Source of the DNA: Bacteroidales bacterium UBA4360
GTDB lineage: Bacteria > Bacteroidota > Bacteroidia > Bacteroidales > UBA932
Assembly (NCBI GenBank): GCA_002393945.1
Contig: DGSO01000006.1
Span: 9,035-73,034, forward strand
Direction: 5' to 3'
DNA length: 64,000 bases
Shown piece after piece: positions 1 through 7,180 of the stretch. The first letter of the stretch is position 1, and every line of letters begins with the position of its first letter. The notes beneath the pieces were generated by a model. That model saw nothing but the letters and a program-made list of their open reading frames with translations. It had not been told where the DNA came from and searched no databases. Position numbers and translations under genes: made by a program.

Positions 1-1
1 G

Positions 2-490
2 GTGATGACTTTTCTGCTTATTTACTTGTGGCAACTGGCCTTCATTACCCTAATCTATCAAGAGGATTACACCAAATGGATGCTCCCCGCCATGCTGGGC
101 AATCCAGTCTTCGTGGGAGTCATCCTGTCGATCCTCGCCTATGGGAACTACCTGCTCCTGAAATGGCTGGATAAGAAGTACCCGATGGACCGTCCCATCA
201 CCTTTACCTCGGATTATAAGAAAGTCTCACTCAAGAAGGAAGACATCCTGTATGTGGAATCTCGCGACTCGGAAGTATGGATCGTGACGCGCGACGGCCG
301 GCAATATCGTAACAAGACCGGTATCAGCCAGTGGGAGAATCTCCTGGGTCCCCGTTTCCTTCGCGTCCATCGTTCTTTCCTGGTCAACATTTCCGATGCT
401 GTCCTAAGCGCTCCGGATGTTATTTCCGTCGGCATGCAGGAGATTCCCGTTTCCCGCAAGTACAGGGAATCTGTCAAAACCGTCCTGTGA
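2..490 (+). CDS. LytTR-domain membrane-associated transcription regulator (probably 5' partial)
   Basis: Residues about 63-162 form a LytTR DNA-binding domain: a strand near VSLKKEDILYVES, the ISQWENLL helix, then FLRVHRSFLVNI, the family signature. The first 60 residues hold two hydrophobic stretches (near residues 3-17 and 35-55). LytTR proteins with an N-terminal membrane region normally have four or more helices, so the true start is probably upstream of the window edge; the first frame-internal start is at base 2. Such proteins usually regulate a neighbouring gene. The only downstream candidate on this strand is the S41-like lipoprotein about 110 bp away. The role is a family-level call and the target is unknown. 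Confidence 0.8.
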   Translation: MMTFLLIYLWQLAFITLIYQEDYTKWMLPAMLGNPVFVGVILSILAYGNYLLLKWLDKKYPMDRPITFTSDYKKVSLKKEDILYVESRDSEVWIVTRDGRQYRNKTGISQWENLLGPRFLRVHRSFLVNISDAVLSAPDVISVGMQEIPVSRKYRESVKTVL

Positions 491-599
491 CCATCGAGAG
501 GCTTCTGGCCGCGCCCTCCGGTCCACGCGGACAACGTGGTTGGTGAGTGTCTGAAGAATAATGATTACCTTTGAGAGTCAGATAAATCGAAATATGAGT

Positions 600-1511
600 A
601 TGCGTAAGTTGTTTTTGCGAATCCTTCTTTTAATCATGCCTTTTGCCATTTCTGCCTGTGGTCTTTTCGATGATCAAAGCACCCCTTACGGATATGTCAA
701 AAGCAGTTTCCGGAAAATTGACAAATATGCCCTGCATGCCGGTGCCGATTGGAGCATAGAGCGTGTATCATACCTCAAAGAGGCAAAGCGTATAGACAAT
801 TTCGATGATGCTCACAGGTTAGTGAATCGCGCACTGGCATTTGCCGGAGGCAAACATTCCACGCTTCTTGCTCCTGTTACCGATACCACAGCATTCGAAG
901 AACTTGCCCCGGAAGCCTATATGCTCGATGACGGGATTGCTTATGTGAAACTTCCGGCTCACCGTGGGGTTAAAGTAAGCGATTCCGACTATACGCACGT
1001 GGCTTTGGATTTTCTGCAAAGCCATCTTGACGCCGCGGGTGTTATCGTGGATCTGCGCGACAATCATGGTGGGAATATGTATCCGATGATATCGGCCATT
1101 GCCCCGCTGCTCCCGGAGGGAACGCTCCTGAGTTTCAAGACGCGCAAACGTACTTCCCCCATCACTTTGGATTACGTGGTCCGGTCTTCCGGACTGAGTC
1201 TTGCGGAGATTTCCCAATTTCCGGATAATACGCCCATCGCCATCCTTATCAATGACTGGACCGGGAGTTCCGGAGAGGCTACGCTTCTGTGCTTCAGAGG
1301 TTTGGAAAATGCCCGCACCTTCGGTATCCCTACTGCCGGTTATGCGAGTGCCAATCAGTCTTTCCCTATGGCCGACGGTTACACGCTCTTGATTACTATC
1401 GGATGTGATGTTGCCCGGACAGGTGAGGTCTTCTGTGATGACCCCATCGCTCCTGATGTAGAAACCAATACCCCACTGGAAGATGCGGTTGCATGGATTC
1501 AGCGTCAGTAG
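600..1511 (+). CDS. S41-family peptidase-like lipoprotein
   Basis: The protein has 303 residues from the ATG at 600, which puts a signal peptide directly at the N terminus with a lipobox cysteine at residue 20 (FAISAC). The alternative ATG at 561 adds 13 polar residues before the signal and is less likely. The C-terminal half is an S41 (tail-specific/CtpA-like) protease domain: VDLRDNHGGN, then NDWTGSSGEATLL with the catalytic-serine motif GSSGE, then GIPTAGYASANQSF. There is no PDZ domain, and at about 300 residues it is a short family member. It is expected to be anchored in the envelope. Substrate unknown. Its 3' end converges on the rhuM remnant. Confidence 0.82.
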   Translation: MRKLFLRILLLIMPFAISACGLFDDQSTPYGYVKSSFRKIDKYALHAGADWSIERVSYLKEAKRIDNFDDAHRLVNRALAFAGGKHSTLLAPVTDTTAFEELAPEAYMLDDGIAYVKLPAHRGVKVSDSDYTHVALDFLQSHLDAAGVIVDLRDNHGGNMYPMISAIAPLLPEGTLLSFKTRKRTSPITLDYVVRSSGLSLAEISQFPDNTPIAILINDWTGSSGEATLLCFRGLENARTFGIPTAGYASANQSFPMADGYTLLITIGCDVARTGEVFCDDPIAPDVETNTPLEDAVAWIQRQ

Positions 1512-1519
1512 ACCGGTTG

Positions 1520-1902
1520 CTCAGCAAATTCCAATTGAGCGTCCGGGTGGTCCACATCCTGAATTGGACGCCGCGGAGGCTGTGAACACGATAACCCACG
1601 CTGATAATCATGTCCAAGTTATAGTACTGTATATCGCGACTCACGTCCCGCAGACCTTCCTTTTTAATTGTTGCAAACAATGCAACAGTTGAATCCGGAT
1701 CCAATTCTCCGCTTTCAAAGGTATCCTTGATATGTCTGGAAATAGTGGATTAATAACGCTGAAAGAGCGCCGCCATTTGGTCTATCGTAAGCCAGACAGT
1801 CTCGTTAACCAATGTGACCTCTATCTTGGCAAGCCCGTCAGCGGTCTGATAAAGAAGGATTTCTCCAGTATTAGATGTATTGCTACTCTTAGTGCAAACC
1901 AT
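1520..1902 (-). pseudogene. Decayed rhuM-like (virulence RhuM family) gene
   Basis: Reading the minus strand from the ATG at 1902 gives a RhuM-type N terminus (TGEILLYQTADGLAKIEVTL, then VWLTIDQMAALFQR). An in-frame TAA follows at 1752-1750 (codon 51), where family members usually have DKSTISRHI. The same frame resumes after the stop as STISRHIKDTFESGEL and continues through REGLRDVSRDIQYYNLDMI-type sequence and VGYRVHSLRGVQF to about MWTTRTLNW. It is then cut off near 1520, where the 3' end of the S41-like gene lies, so the C-terminal half is missing. A TATCTTTG -7 box sits at 1916-1909. One nonsense codon plus a 3' truncation make this a pseudogene. RhuM genes usually travel in accessory islands. 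Confidence 0.75.
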
Positions 1903-1959
1903 TTTTTACAAAGATACTTGAAAGCGTTGGCCGATGCAAATAATAACAAGGCTCAAAAG

Positions 1960-1997
1960 AATAATCCGCCTTACCTGTATCTGTAAAGCGGATTATT
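1960..1997 (-). terminator. Terminator-like hairpin after tRNA-Leu
   Basis: A perfect 10-bp inverted repeat (AATAATCCGC at 1960-1969, GCGGATTATT at 1988-1997) begins two bases beyond the tRNA discriminator base. On the minus strand it is followed by CTTTTGAG, a weak T-rich run. Position and structure fit the transcript end of the split tRNA gene. Confidence 0.6.
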
Positions 1998-2159
1998 GTG
2001 CCTCGGGCGGGAATCGAACCCGCACGGCCGTTTCGGGCCAAGGGATTTTCTTACCACTATGGCTTTCGCCACCATTTCTGTTTGTGGTCCGGACTATTCC
2101 TTCACCGTGGAGTTGTTCTCTTTAGGTGTGCCGTGTCTAGTCTCTGCACCTTCCTTTTC

Positions 2160-2717
2160 TCAAAGGCTTGGCTCAAGATTGCCTTCAGTATTGCCTGTTA
2201 AGGTTTCCTTGAATTTACGGCATTCTACATCTCTCTTTTCAGAGAGTGCACTCAATTTGGCTCTTCCTCTGTAATTATTTGTAAGGGCGTGACAATTTGG
2301 GCATAGAAGTTTTAGATTCTCTATCCTATTGTCGGTGTTAATCCCATTAATATGATGGATCTCTAACGGGATTGGTTGCCCTTTCCATTCAGAAAGATGG
2401 CAGTCTTCACAATAATTGATGCCAAGTGCAGACTTGTATCTTTCGCGAAGCCTCCATGAACACTTATACGAGGAGTTAATTACAAAAACTTGATTATTGG
2501 AGATTGTCCCCTTGGGATTGAATTTCAAACCGACATTCCATCCTTGACCAGTAAAGTGTGAGGTGTCAAGATTGTATTTTTGAATCAGATGACGAATTGT
2601 TTTGTAATTCCCTCCAATCGGTCTTAATCCCAAGTCTCTTAGTACTCCGGCTATTGACTTATTGTTGTTAACAGCATTTTGTACGTCTTCCTGAGTATAT
2701 TGGCATTTCTTCTTCAT
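2160..2717 (-). CDS. Intron-encoded HNH homing endonuclease (putative)
   Basis: The protein has 185 residues from the ATG at 2717; an in-frame GTG at 2726 is the other possible start but sits inside a hairpin. The C-terminal half carries an HNH module with zinc-binding cysteines: CEDCHL, PLEIHHINGINTDNRIENL, then LLCPNCHALTNNYRG. The N-terminal part (YTQEDVQNAVNNNKSIAGVL, then GGNYKTIRHLIQKYNLDTSHF) looks like a helical DNA-recognition region as in other small phage-type HNH enzymes. It lies wholly inside the tRNA-Leu group I intron, which strongly suggests homing activity into intronless tRNA-Leu genes (inference). The last 60 nt also encode P3, P4, P5 and P6 of the intron, and the TGA stop is in the P6 loop. 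Confidence 0.9.
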   Translation of the reverse strand: MKKKCQYTQEDVQNAVNNNKSIAGVLRDLGLRPIGGNYKTIRHLIQKYNLDTSHFTGQGWNVGLKFNPKGTISNNQVFVINSSYKCSWRLRERYKSALGINYCEDCHLSEWKGQPIPLEIHHINGINTDNRIENLKLLCPNCHALTNNYRGRAKLSALSEKRDVECRKFKETLTGNTEGNLEPSL

Positions 2718-2721
2718 GGCA

Positions 2722-2750
2722 AACACGAAATTAATGATTTGTTTCGTGTT
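2722..2750 (-). other. Hairpin at the start of the HNH gene within the intron
   Basis: AACACGAAA (2722-2730) pairs perfectly with TTTCGTGTT (2742-2750) over 9 bp with an 11-base loop. It covers the GTG at 2726 and ends just upstream of the ATG at 2717. It may be part of intron domain P2, or a structure limiting translation of the endonuclease from unspliced precursor. Confidence 0.5.
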
Positions 2751-2828
2751 TTACAAATAATTATTTCAAAGAGCGTTTCTAAGTCCCTCGTGTCTACCAT
2801 TCCACCACCAAGGCGTTATGTGGGACTG

Positions 2829-2836
2829 CAAAGATA
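2829..2836 (-). promoter_or_regulatory. Promoter -7 box of tRNA-Leu
   Basis: TATCTTTG matches the Bacteroidota -7 consensus TAnnTTTG and lies 15 bp upstream of the tRNA 5' end at 2814. An A/T-rich spacer with TTG-type sequence lies further upstream. Confidence 0.65.
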
Positions 2837-2855
2837 CAAAAAAAATACAATTTTT

Positions 2856-2952
2856 GCGCAAGGTGTAACTTTGGGGTGGGGACCTTGAACGTTATATGGT
2901 GTGAGATTGCGAATTGTGCACAAGGTCCCGCTAAGGAAATGACACCTTGTGC
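2856..2952. repeat. Nested inverted repeats between tRNA-Leu and the SDR gene
   Basis: GCGCAAGGTGT (2856-2866) is complementary to ACACCTTGTGC (2942-2952) at 10 of 11 positions. GGGACCTTG (2879-2887) is perfectly complementary to CAAGGTCCC (2921-2929). GCACAAGGT (2918-2926) can alternatively pair with ACCTTGTGC (2944-2952). The arms therefore allow competing folds. I found no open frame with coding character in the stretch. Confidence 0.55.
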
Positions 2953-2984
2953 AAAGCAAGTCCTGGTCCCCAGCCGTAATCGTT

Positions 2985-3833
2985 TTACAGCCGGGAAGCG
3001 AAGCGTGCGAGCCAGGGGGCGGAAAGCTGCCGTACCAGGGCGTCCCACCAGCGGACGGGGAGGACGGCATGCCAGAACACTATGGACGTAGCTCCACGGC
3101 CCGGGCGGTACCGTGTGCGAGGCCGATAAGAAGTAACGGCACGCACTATTGCCTTTGTGACCACAGACGGTGCCGACATGGCGTTCAGCGAGTACCCCTT
3201 GTGCATTACGGCGGCCTGCCGATGCCCGGCATCCTCATACGCGCTTCCGGCAACGCAGGTGGCAAGATGATCGGCGGCAATATCACCCCAGGCGGTCTTG
3301 ATGGTGCCGGGCTCAATCAGAACGACGGAAATGCCAAACGGCTGCATCTCAATCCTCAGTGCATCAGAAAATGCCTCCACGGCGAACTTGGACACATTGT
3401 ACCATCCGCCAAAGTTCATGGCCGCCTTCCCTGCAACAGAACTGATATTGATTATCCGGCCGTTTCCACGAACCCGCATTCCGGGCAAAACAGCCTTGCA
3501 AAGTTCTGCGAGGCCGAAAAGGTTCACTTCCAGCTGCCTCCGTGCTTCATCCATAGGCACGCATTCGATTGGGCCGAAATAGCCATACCCCGCATTGTTC
3601 ACCAGCACGTCAATATCTCCCGCAACAGAAAGACATGCGGCAATAGAATCAGGCGAAGTCACATCCAGTTTCACCGGTGTAACCCCGAACTCCCTTAACG
3701 GTTCCATCAAGGCCACTCTTCGGGCCGCAGCGAAAACCTCATATCCGGCCTGCGCAAGAGCGCGTGCCGCATCGAATCCGATTCCGCTGGACGCTCCTGT
3801 TATGAGAACCCGTTTAAAAGTACTTTTTCTCAT
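2985..3833 (-). CDS. Short-chain dehydrogenase/reductase (SDR) family oxidoreductase
   Basis: The protein has 282 residues from the ATG at 3833. The Rossmann motif TGASSGIG is at residues 12-19, VNNAGYG is near residue 80, and the active-site Ser (INISSVAG) and YNVSK (Tyr and Lys) follow. This is a classical SDR with an NAD(P)-dependent oxidoreductase fold; the RR following the second strand (FAAARR) favours NADP(H). The substrate cannot be told from sequence. The start overlaps the last 20 bp of rodA, so it is probably co-transcribed and translationally coupled as the last gene of the mre-rodA operon. A metabolic enzyme is unusual in that position. A start at 3848 is also possible. Confidence 0.85.
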   Translation of the reverse strand: MRKSTFKRVLITGASSGIGFDAARALAQAGYEVFAAARRVALMEPLREFGVTPVKLDVTSPDSIAACLSVAGDIDVLVNNAGYGYFGPIECVPMDEARRQLEVNLFGLAELCKAVLPGMRVRGNGRIINISSVAGKAAMNFGGWYNVSKFAVEAFSDALRIEMQPFGISVVLIEPGTIKTAWGDIAADHLATCVAGSAYEDAGHRQAAVMHKGYSLNAMSAPSVVTKAIVRAVTSYRPRTRYRPGRGATSIVFWHAVLPVRWWDALVRQLSAPWLARFASRL

Positions 3834-5346
3834 CGCGGTAGAGAGCAAGGAAAATGAATATCAGTATAGTGAACGCCCACAGCGAGGAGCCGCCGTATGA
3901 CAGCAGCGGCAGGGGTATTCCAATTACAGGCATAAGGCCGATGGTCATACCAACGTTTATGAAAAGATGCATGAACACGCAGGCAGCCACGCAGTATCCA
4001 TATATCCTCGTGAACGAAGACCTGCACTTTTCTGCATCCAGGATGAGCCGTATTATCAAAAACACATACAAGAGTATCACGACAAGGCATCCGAAGAACC
4101 CCCATTCCTCGCCCACAGTGCAGAAAATGAAGTCTGTCGACTGCTCCGGAACAAAGCCGAACGTGGTCTGTGTCCCATGCAAAAATCCTTTCCCGAACAT
4201 CCCGCCAGAGCCGATGGCAATCTTGCTCTGGTTCACATTGTACCCGACTCCTGCAAGGTCTTCCTTGAGCCCAAGCAGCACCTCTATACGACCCCTCTGA
4301 TGAGGCTGAAGCACATTCTGGAAAATGTAGTCCGTAGAGAACACCAGCGCCACACCTAAGATGAATGCCCCCACTGCGATGGCAAGGAAGGAATCCTTCT
4401 TCTGATATGCCTTCCACAAAAGGACAGGCACGGCCGGAAGAGTCACCGCCAGAACAATGTAAACCGGCTTTATATCGGCAAGGAAACTCCAGAAATAGCC
4501 GCCTTTCTCACCGGCCACCGGAACCCACACCCGGTTCTCAAGAAATGCCATTTTGGCCGATACGGCATCTCCCAGGTGCGAAATCACTCCCGGCAGCAAA
4601 GACATAAGCAGCACAAATCCAAGGCCGATGCCGAGCCTCCTCCAGAACTCTTTGGACGGTCCCATGAACGCTGAACTCAGCGCCAGAATGCCCCCCAGTC
4701 CTACGATAGACCAGTATGCCCCTGCCGTTAGCGTGCCGATAAACAGCGCTATCACCATGCCGAAAAGGGCCAGCCACCACCCGGAAAGCCCCTCCCTGTA
4801 CAGCACGAAAATGAATCCGATGTACACCAGGGCGCTTCCGGTTTCGCTTTCGGCGACAATTATGAGCATGGGCAGGCCGATAATCGCTACCGTAAGGAAA
4901 AAGTCCTTCCAACGTGTTATCTTATAGTTCTGCTGACTCATTACCAGCGCCAGCAGAAGCGATGTCGTTATCTTGGAAATTTCTGCCGGCTGGAACTTGA
5001 CTGGGCCCAGTTCGAACCACGAATGGGAACCCTTGACGTCCTTCGACAGGAATATCACCGCCACAAGCAGCACCAGCACCCCCAGATACATCGGTATCGA
5101 CAGCCCCTCCCACAGTTTTGGCGGTATCACAAACAGTATCATGACGGCCAGGAAGAACGCCGTAAGCATCCAGATGAACTGCTTGCCGCTTCTGGCGCTC
5201 CAGTCAAAAATGGAAGCCGGATCAGTGGAATGAATTGAGGCATAGATGTTTATCCAGCCGATAAAAACCAGCAGGAGGTACACTGCGATGAGTGCCCAGT
5301 CTATGGACTGCCTCAGTCCTCTCTGATGTGAATTAGGTTCAATCAC
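3814..5346 (-). CDS. rodA: RodA, SEDS-family peptidoglycan glycosyltransferase
   Basis: This 510-residue polytopic membrane protein polymerises lipid II glycan strands in the elongasome together with PBP2. Hydrophobic segments run through the whole length, and the C-terminal signature GMTIGLMPVIGIPLPLLSYGG is split only by normal family variation. LGPVKFQPAEISKI, containing the conserved PxE region, is near residue 135. It is longer than E. coli RodA (370 residues) because of extra sequence in the middle (residues about 240-390), which appears common in Bacteroidota homologues. Its start overlaps the end of mrdA by 8 bp, consistent with the usual PBP2-RodA pair. Confidence 0.95.
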   Translation of the reverse strand: MIEPNSHQRGLRQSIDWALIAVYLLLVFIGWINIYASIHSTDPASIFDWSARSGKQFIWMLTAFFLAVMILFVIPPKLWEGLSIPMYLGVLVLLVAVIFLSKDVKGSHSWFELGPVKFQPAEISKITTSLLLALVMSQQNYKITRWKDFFLTVAIIGLPMLIIVAESETGSALVYIGFIFVLYREGLSGWWLALFGMVIALFIGTLTAGAYWSIVGLGGILALSSAFMGPSKEFWRRLGIGLGFVLLMSLLPGVISHLGDAVSAKMAFLENRVWVPVAGEKGGYFWSFLADIKPVYIVLAVTLPAVPVLLWKAYQKKDSFLAIAVGAFILGVALVFSTDYIFQNVLQPHQRGRIEVLLGLKEDLAGVGYNVNQSKIAIGSGGMFGKGFLHGTQTTFGFVPEQSTDFIFCTVGEEWGFFGCLVVILLYVFLIIRLILDAEKCRSSFTRIYGYCVAACVFMHLFINVGMTIGLMPVIGIPLPLLSYGGSSLWAFTILIFIFLALYRDEKKYF

Positions 5347-7180
5347 GTTTGACCCTTGCCATTAAATCGGCCTCCTTCATACGCTTTTCCAGGGCGGGGC
5401 GGGAGGTCTCTCCTTTCAAATATTTCTCTACCATGAGCGACGCCATCGGTGCCGCGTATGTTGCTCCAAAGCCGCCGTTCTCGACATAAGCGGCTATGGC
5501 TATCTTGGGATTGTCCATAGGCGCAAAGCAGATGAACACGGAGTTGTCTGCTCCGCGCGGATTCTGCGCCGTGCCAGTCTTTCCGCATACGTCCAGTGAG
5601 TCGATATGGGCAATCCAGGCGGTACCGCCGGCGCCGGGACCGGAGTTTACGGCCCTCCACATTCCCTTTATGACCTTCGGGAAGTGCTCCTGCGAGACCA
5701 TGGTGTACTGCTTTTCCTTGAACCGGGCGTCAATTTCCAGCCCCTCTGAATCCTTGATGATATGAGGGATATAGTAGTAGCCGCGGTTGGCTATGGTGGC
5801 GCACAGGTTTGCAAGATGCATGGGCGTAGCCAGGATTTCTCCCTGGCCGATGGAAAGGGAAATCACCGTGGTGGAATTCCACCGGCCCTTTCCGTAAGCC
5901 CTGTTGTATGTCTTGGATGAGGGAATGCTGCCTGAAAGTTCGGCCGGGAAGTCGCTGCCCAGTTTTCTGCCGAACCCGAAGCTCATCACCATCTCCCGCC
6001 AGTGGTCAAGTCCGTCGGCGACGGTGTCATACTTGTCGTTGTCAAGAATGTTCTTGAGGACATAGCAGTAATAGGCATTGCAGGACATCATTATGGATTC
6101 CTCCATGTTGATGGGGGACTTGTGCGCGTGGCAGCCAAGCTTGTGCCCGGCGCCAAAATGATAACCCTTGCTGCAGGGATACATCATCTCCGGCCTCAGC
6201 ACTCCTTCTTCAAGGCCGATGAGTCCGTTCACCAGTTTGAAAACCGAACCGGGCGGATACGACGCCTGCACGGCCCTGTTGTACATGGGCTTGTATGGAT
6301 TGGAGACTATTTCCCCGTAGTATTTGCCGATATCGGCAAGCTGGTTCACGTCCAGGCCGGGGGAGGATACCAGCGCCAGAATCTCGCCTGTGGAGGGCTC
6401 GATGGCCACAATGGATCCCACCTTGTTCTGCATGAGTTCCTGGCCGTACTGCTGCAGCGAGGCGTCGATGGTCGTGACGATGTCTTTCCCGGGGATGGCT
6501 TCTTTGTCTTCGGCCCCGCCCATATATGGCTCCTGTATCTGGTTCCTGGCGTTTCGGAGGTAGATGTGATACCCTTTTTCGCCGCGAAGGTCGGCCTCCC
6601 TTGCCGCTTCGATGCCGGTCATGCCGGCGTAGTCTCCGCTGCGGTATTCTCCGGGATGCCTGTCCATGTATGCCTGGTTCACTTCAGAAACATATCCAAG
6701 GAGGTTTCCGCCTGCGTTGACGGGGTACTGGCGGATACTGCGAACCTGTCCCTTGAAACCCGGGAAACGGTATTTCACCTCGTCGAAACGCATGTATGTC
6801 TCCGCAGGGAGGGTTCGCATCATGGTTACGGACTGGAAGCCGATCGCCCTTTTGCGGCGGTTGAAATCGGCCATTTTCTCCCTGATGAATTCCGGTGTGA
6901 CGTCCAGGACTGCGGCGAGGGCAAGAGTGTCGAACTCCTTCACTTCGCGCGGGCTCACCATGATGTCGTACGCCACTTTGTTACCTACCAGAATGTCGCC
7001 GTTCCGGTCATAGATGATGCCGCGGGTAGGGTAGATAGTCTCATAGACGGTGGAGTTGCGGTCTGCATCCTCCTTGTAGCTTCCGCTCAGGATCTGTATG
7101 CTGAACAGTTTCCCCAGAAGCAGCAGAACTACTGCTCCCAGGCCGATAATCAGACGGATATGCCTGTAGTCCTGTTTCAT
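5339..7180 (-). CDS. mrdA: Penicillin-binding protein 2 (elongation transpeptidase)
   Basis: The protein has 613 residues with one N-terminal membrane segment (about residues 9-30), a PBP dimerisation domain, and a transpeptidase domain with SVFK at 312-315 (acylated serine), SCN at 366-368 and KTG at 533-535. It cross-links peptidoglycan during side-wall growth and pairs with RodA. It starts with a 4-bp ATGA overlap with mreD. All catalytic motifs are intact and the length is normal for PBP2. Confidence 0.96.
   Translation of the reverse strand: MKQDYRHIRLIIGLGAVVLLLLGKLFSIQILSGSYKEDADRNSTVYETIYPTRGIIYDRNGDILVGNKVAYDIMVSPREVKEFDTLALAAVLDVTPEFIREKMADFNRRKRAIGFQSVTMMRTLPAETYMRFDEVKYRFPGFKGQVRSIRQYPVNAGGNLLGYVSEVNQAYMDRHPGEYRSGDYAGMTGIEAAREADLRGEKGYHIYLRNARNQIQEPYMGGAEDKEAIPGKDIVTTIDASLQQYGQELMQNKVGSIVAIEPSTGEILALVSSPGLDVNQLADIGKYYGEIVSNPYKPMYNRAVQASYPPGSVFKLVNGLIGLEEGVLRPEMMYPCSKGYHFGAGHKLGCHAHKSPINMEESIMMSCNAYYCYVLKNILDNDKYDTVADGLDHWREMVMSFGFGRKLGSDFPAELSGSIPSSKTYNRAYGKGRWNSTTVISLSIGQGEILATPMHLANLCATIANRGYYYIPHIIKDSEGLEIDARFKEKQYTMVSQEHFPKVIKGMWRAVNSGPGAGGTAWIAHIDSLDVCGKTGTAQNPRGADNSVFICFAPMDNPKIAIAAYVENGGFGATYAAPMASLMVEKYLKGETSRPALEKRMKEADLMARVKRD

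Larger units (their letters stand above)
2050..2780 (-). ncRNA. Group I intron (IC3-like) in the tRNA-Leu(UAA) anticodon
   Basis: The intron is 731 bp. The 5' exon ends in U and the intron ends in G (GGTAAG), as group I splicing requires. The core can be traced on the minus strand. P3 is TGCCGT (+ strand 2217-2222) with ACGGCA (2129-2134). P4 is TTCAAG with CTTGAG. P6 is a CCTTT-GAGA-AAAGG hairpin (2153-2166). P7 is GACTA (2138-2142) with TAGTC (2092-2096), inside the typical string GGTGCAGAGACTA. P8 has CACC with GGTG. P9 ends in TGGC-GAAA-GCCA (2060-2071). From memory, the Q, R and S segments closely resemble the Anabaena tRNA-Leu intron. A convincing P1 pairing could not be assigned: only two pairs are evident with TTTGAAA. 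The endonuclease gene is inserted between the 5' end and P3. Confidence 0.9.
1999..2814 (-). tRNA. tRNA-Leu(UAA), interrupted by a group I intron
   Basis: The 5' exon (2814-2781) has the acceptor strand GCCTTGG, a D arm with GGTGGAATGGTAGACAC and the anticodon-stem strand AGGGA followed by CTT. The 3' exon (2049-1999) starts AAAATCCCT, then has a long variable arm (TGGCCCGAAACGGCCG), the T arm GCGGGTTCGATTCCCGC and the acceptor strand CCGAGGC plus discriminator A. Joined, they give an 85-nt class II tRNA with the seven-base loop CUUAAAA, anticodon UAA. The CCA end is not encoded. The intron lies after U34, the position known for cyanobacterial and plastid tRNA-Leu(UAA) introns. I see no second tRNA-Leu(UAA) in this window, so the cell may depend on splicing of this copy. 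Confidence 0.93.

Noticed and set aside
523..539. Small hairpin CCACG/CGTGG after the LytTR gene
   Set aside because: Only five base pairs and no T run, so a terminator cannot be supported.
2050..2780. Insertion sequence or group II intron in the tRNA
   Set aside because: There is no transposase, reverse transcriptase, terminal repeat or target duplication, while group I core pairings and splice-site bases are present.
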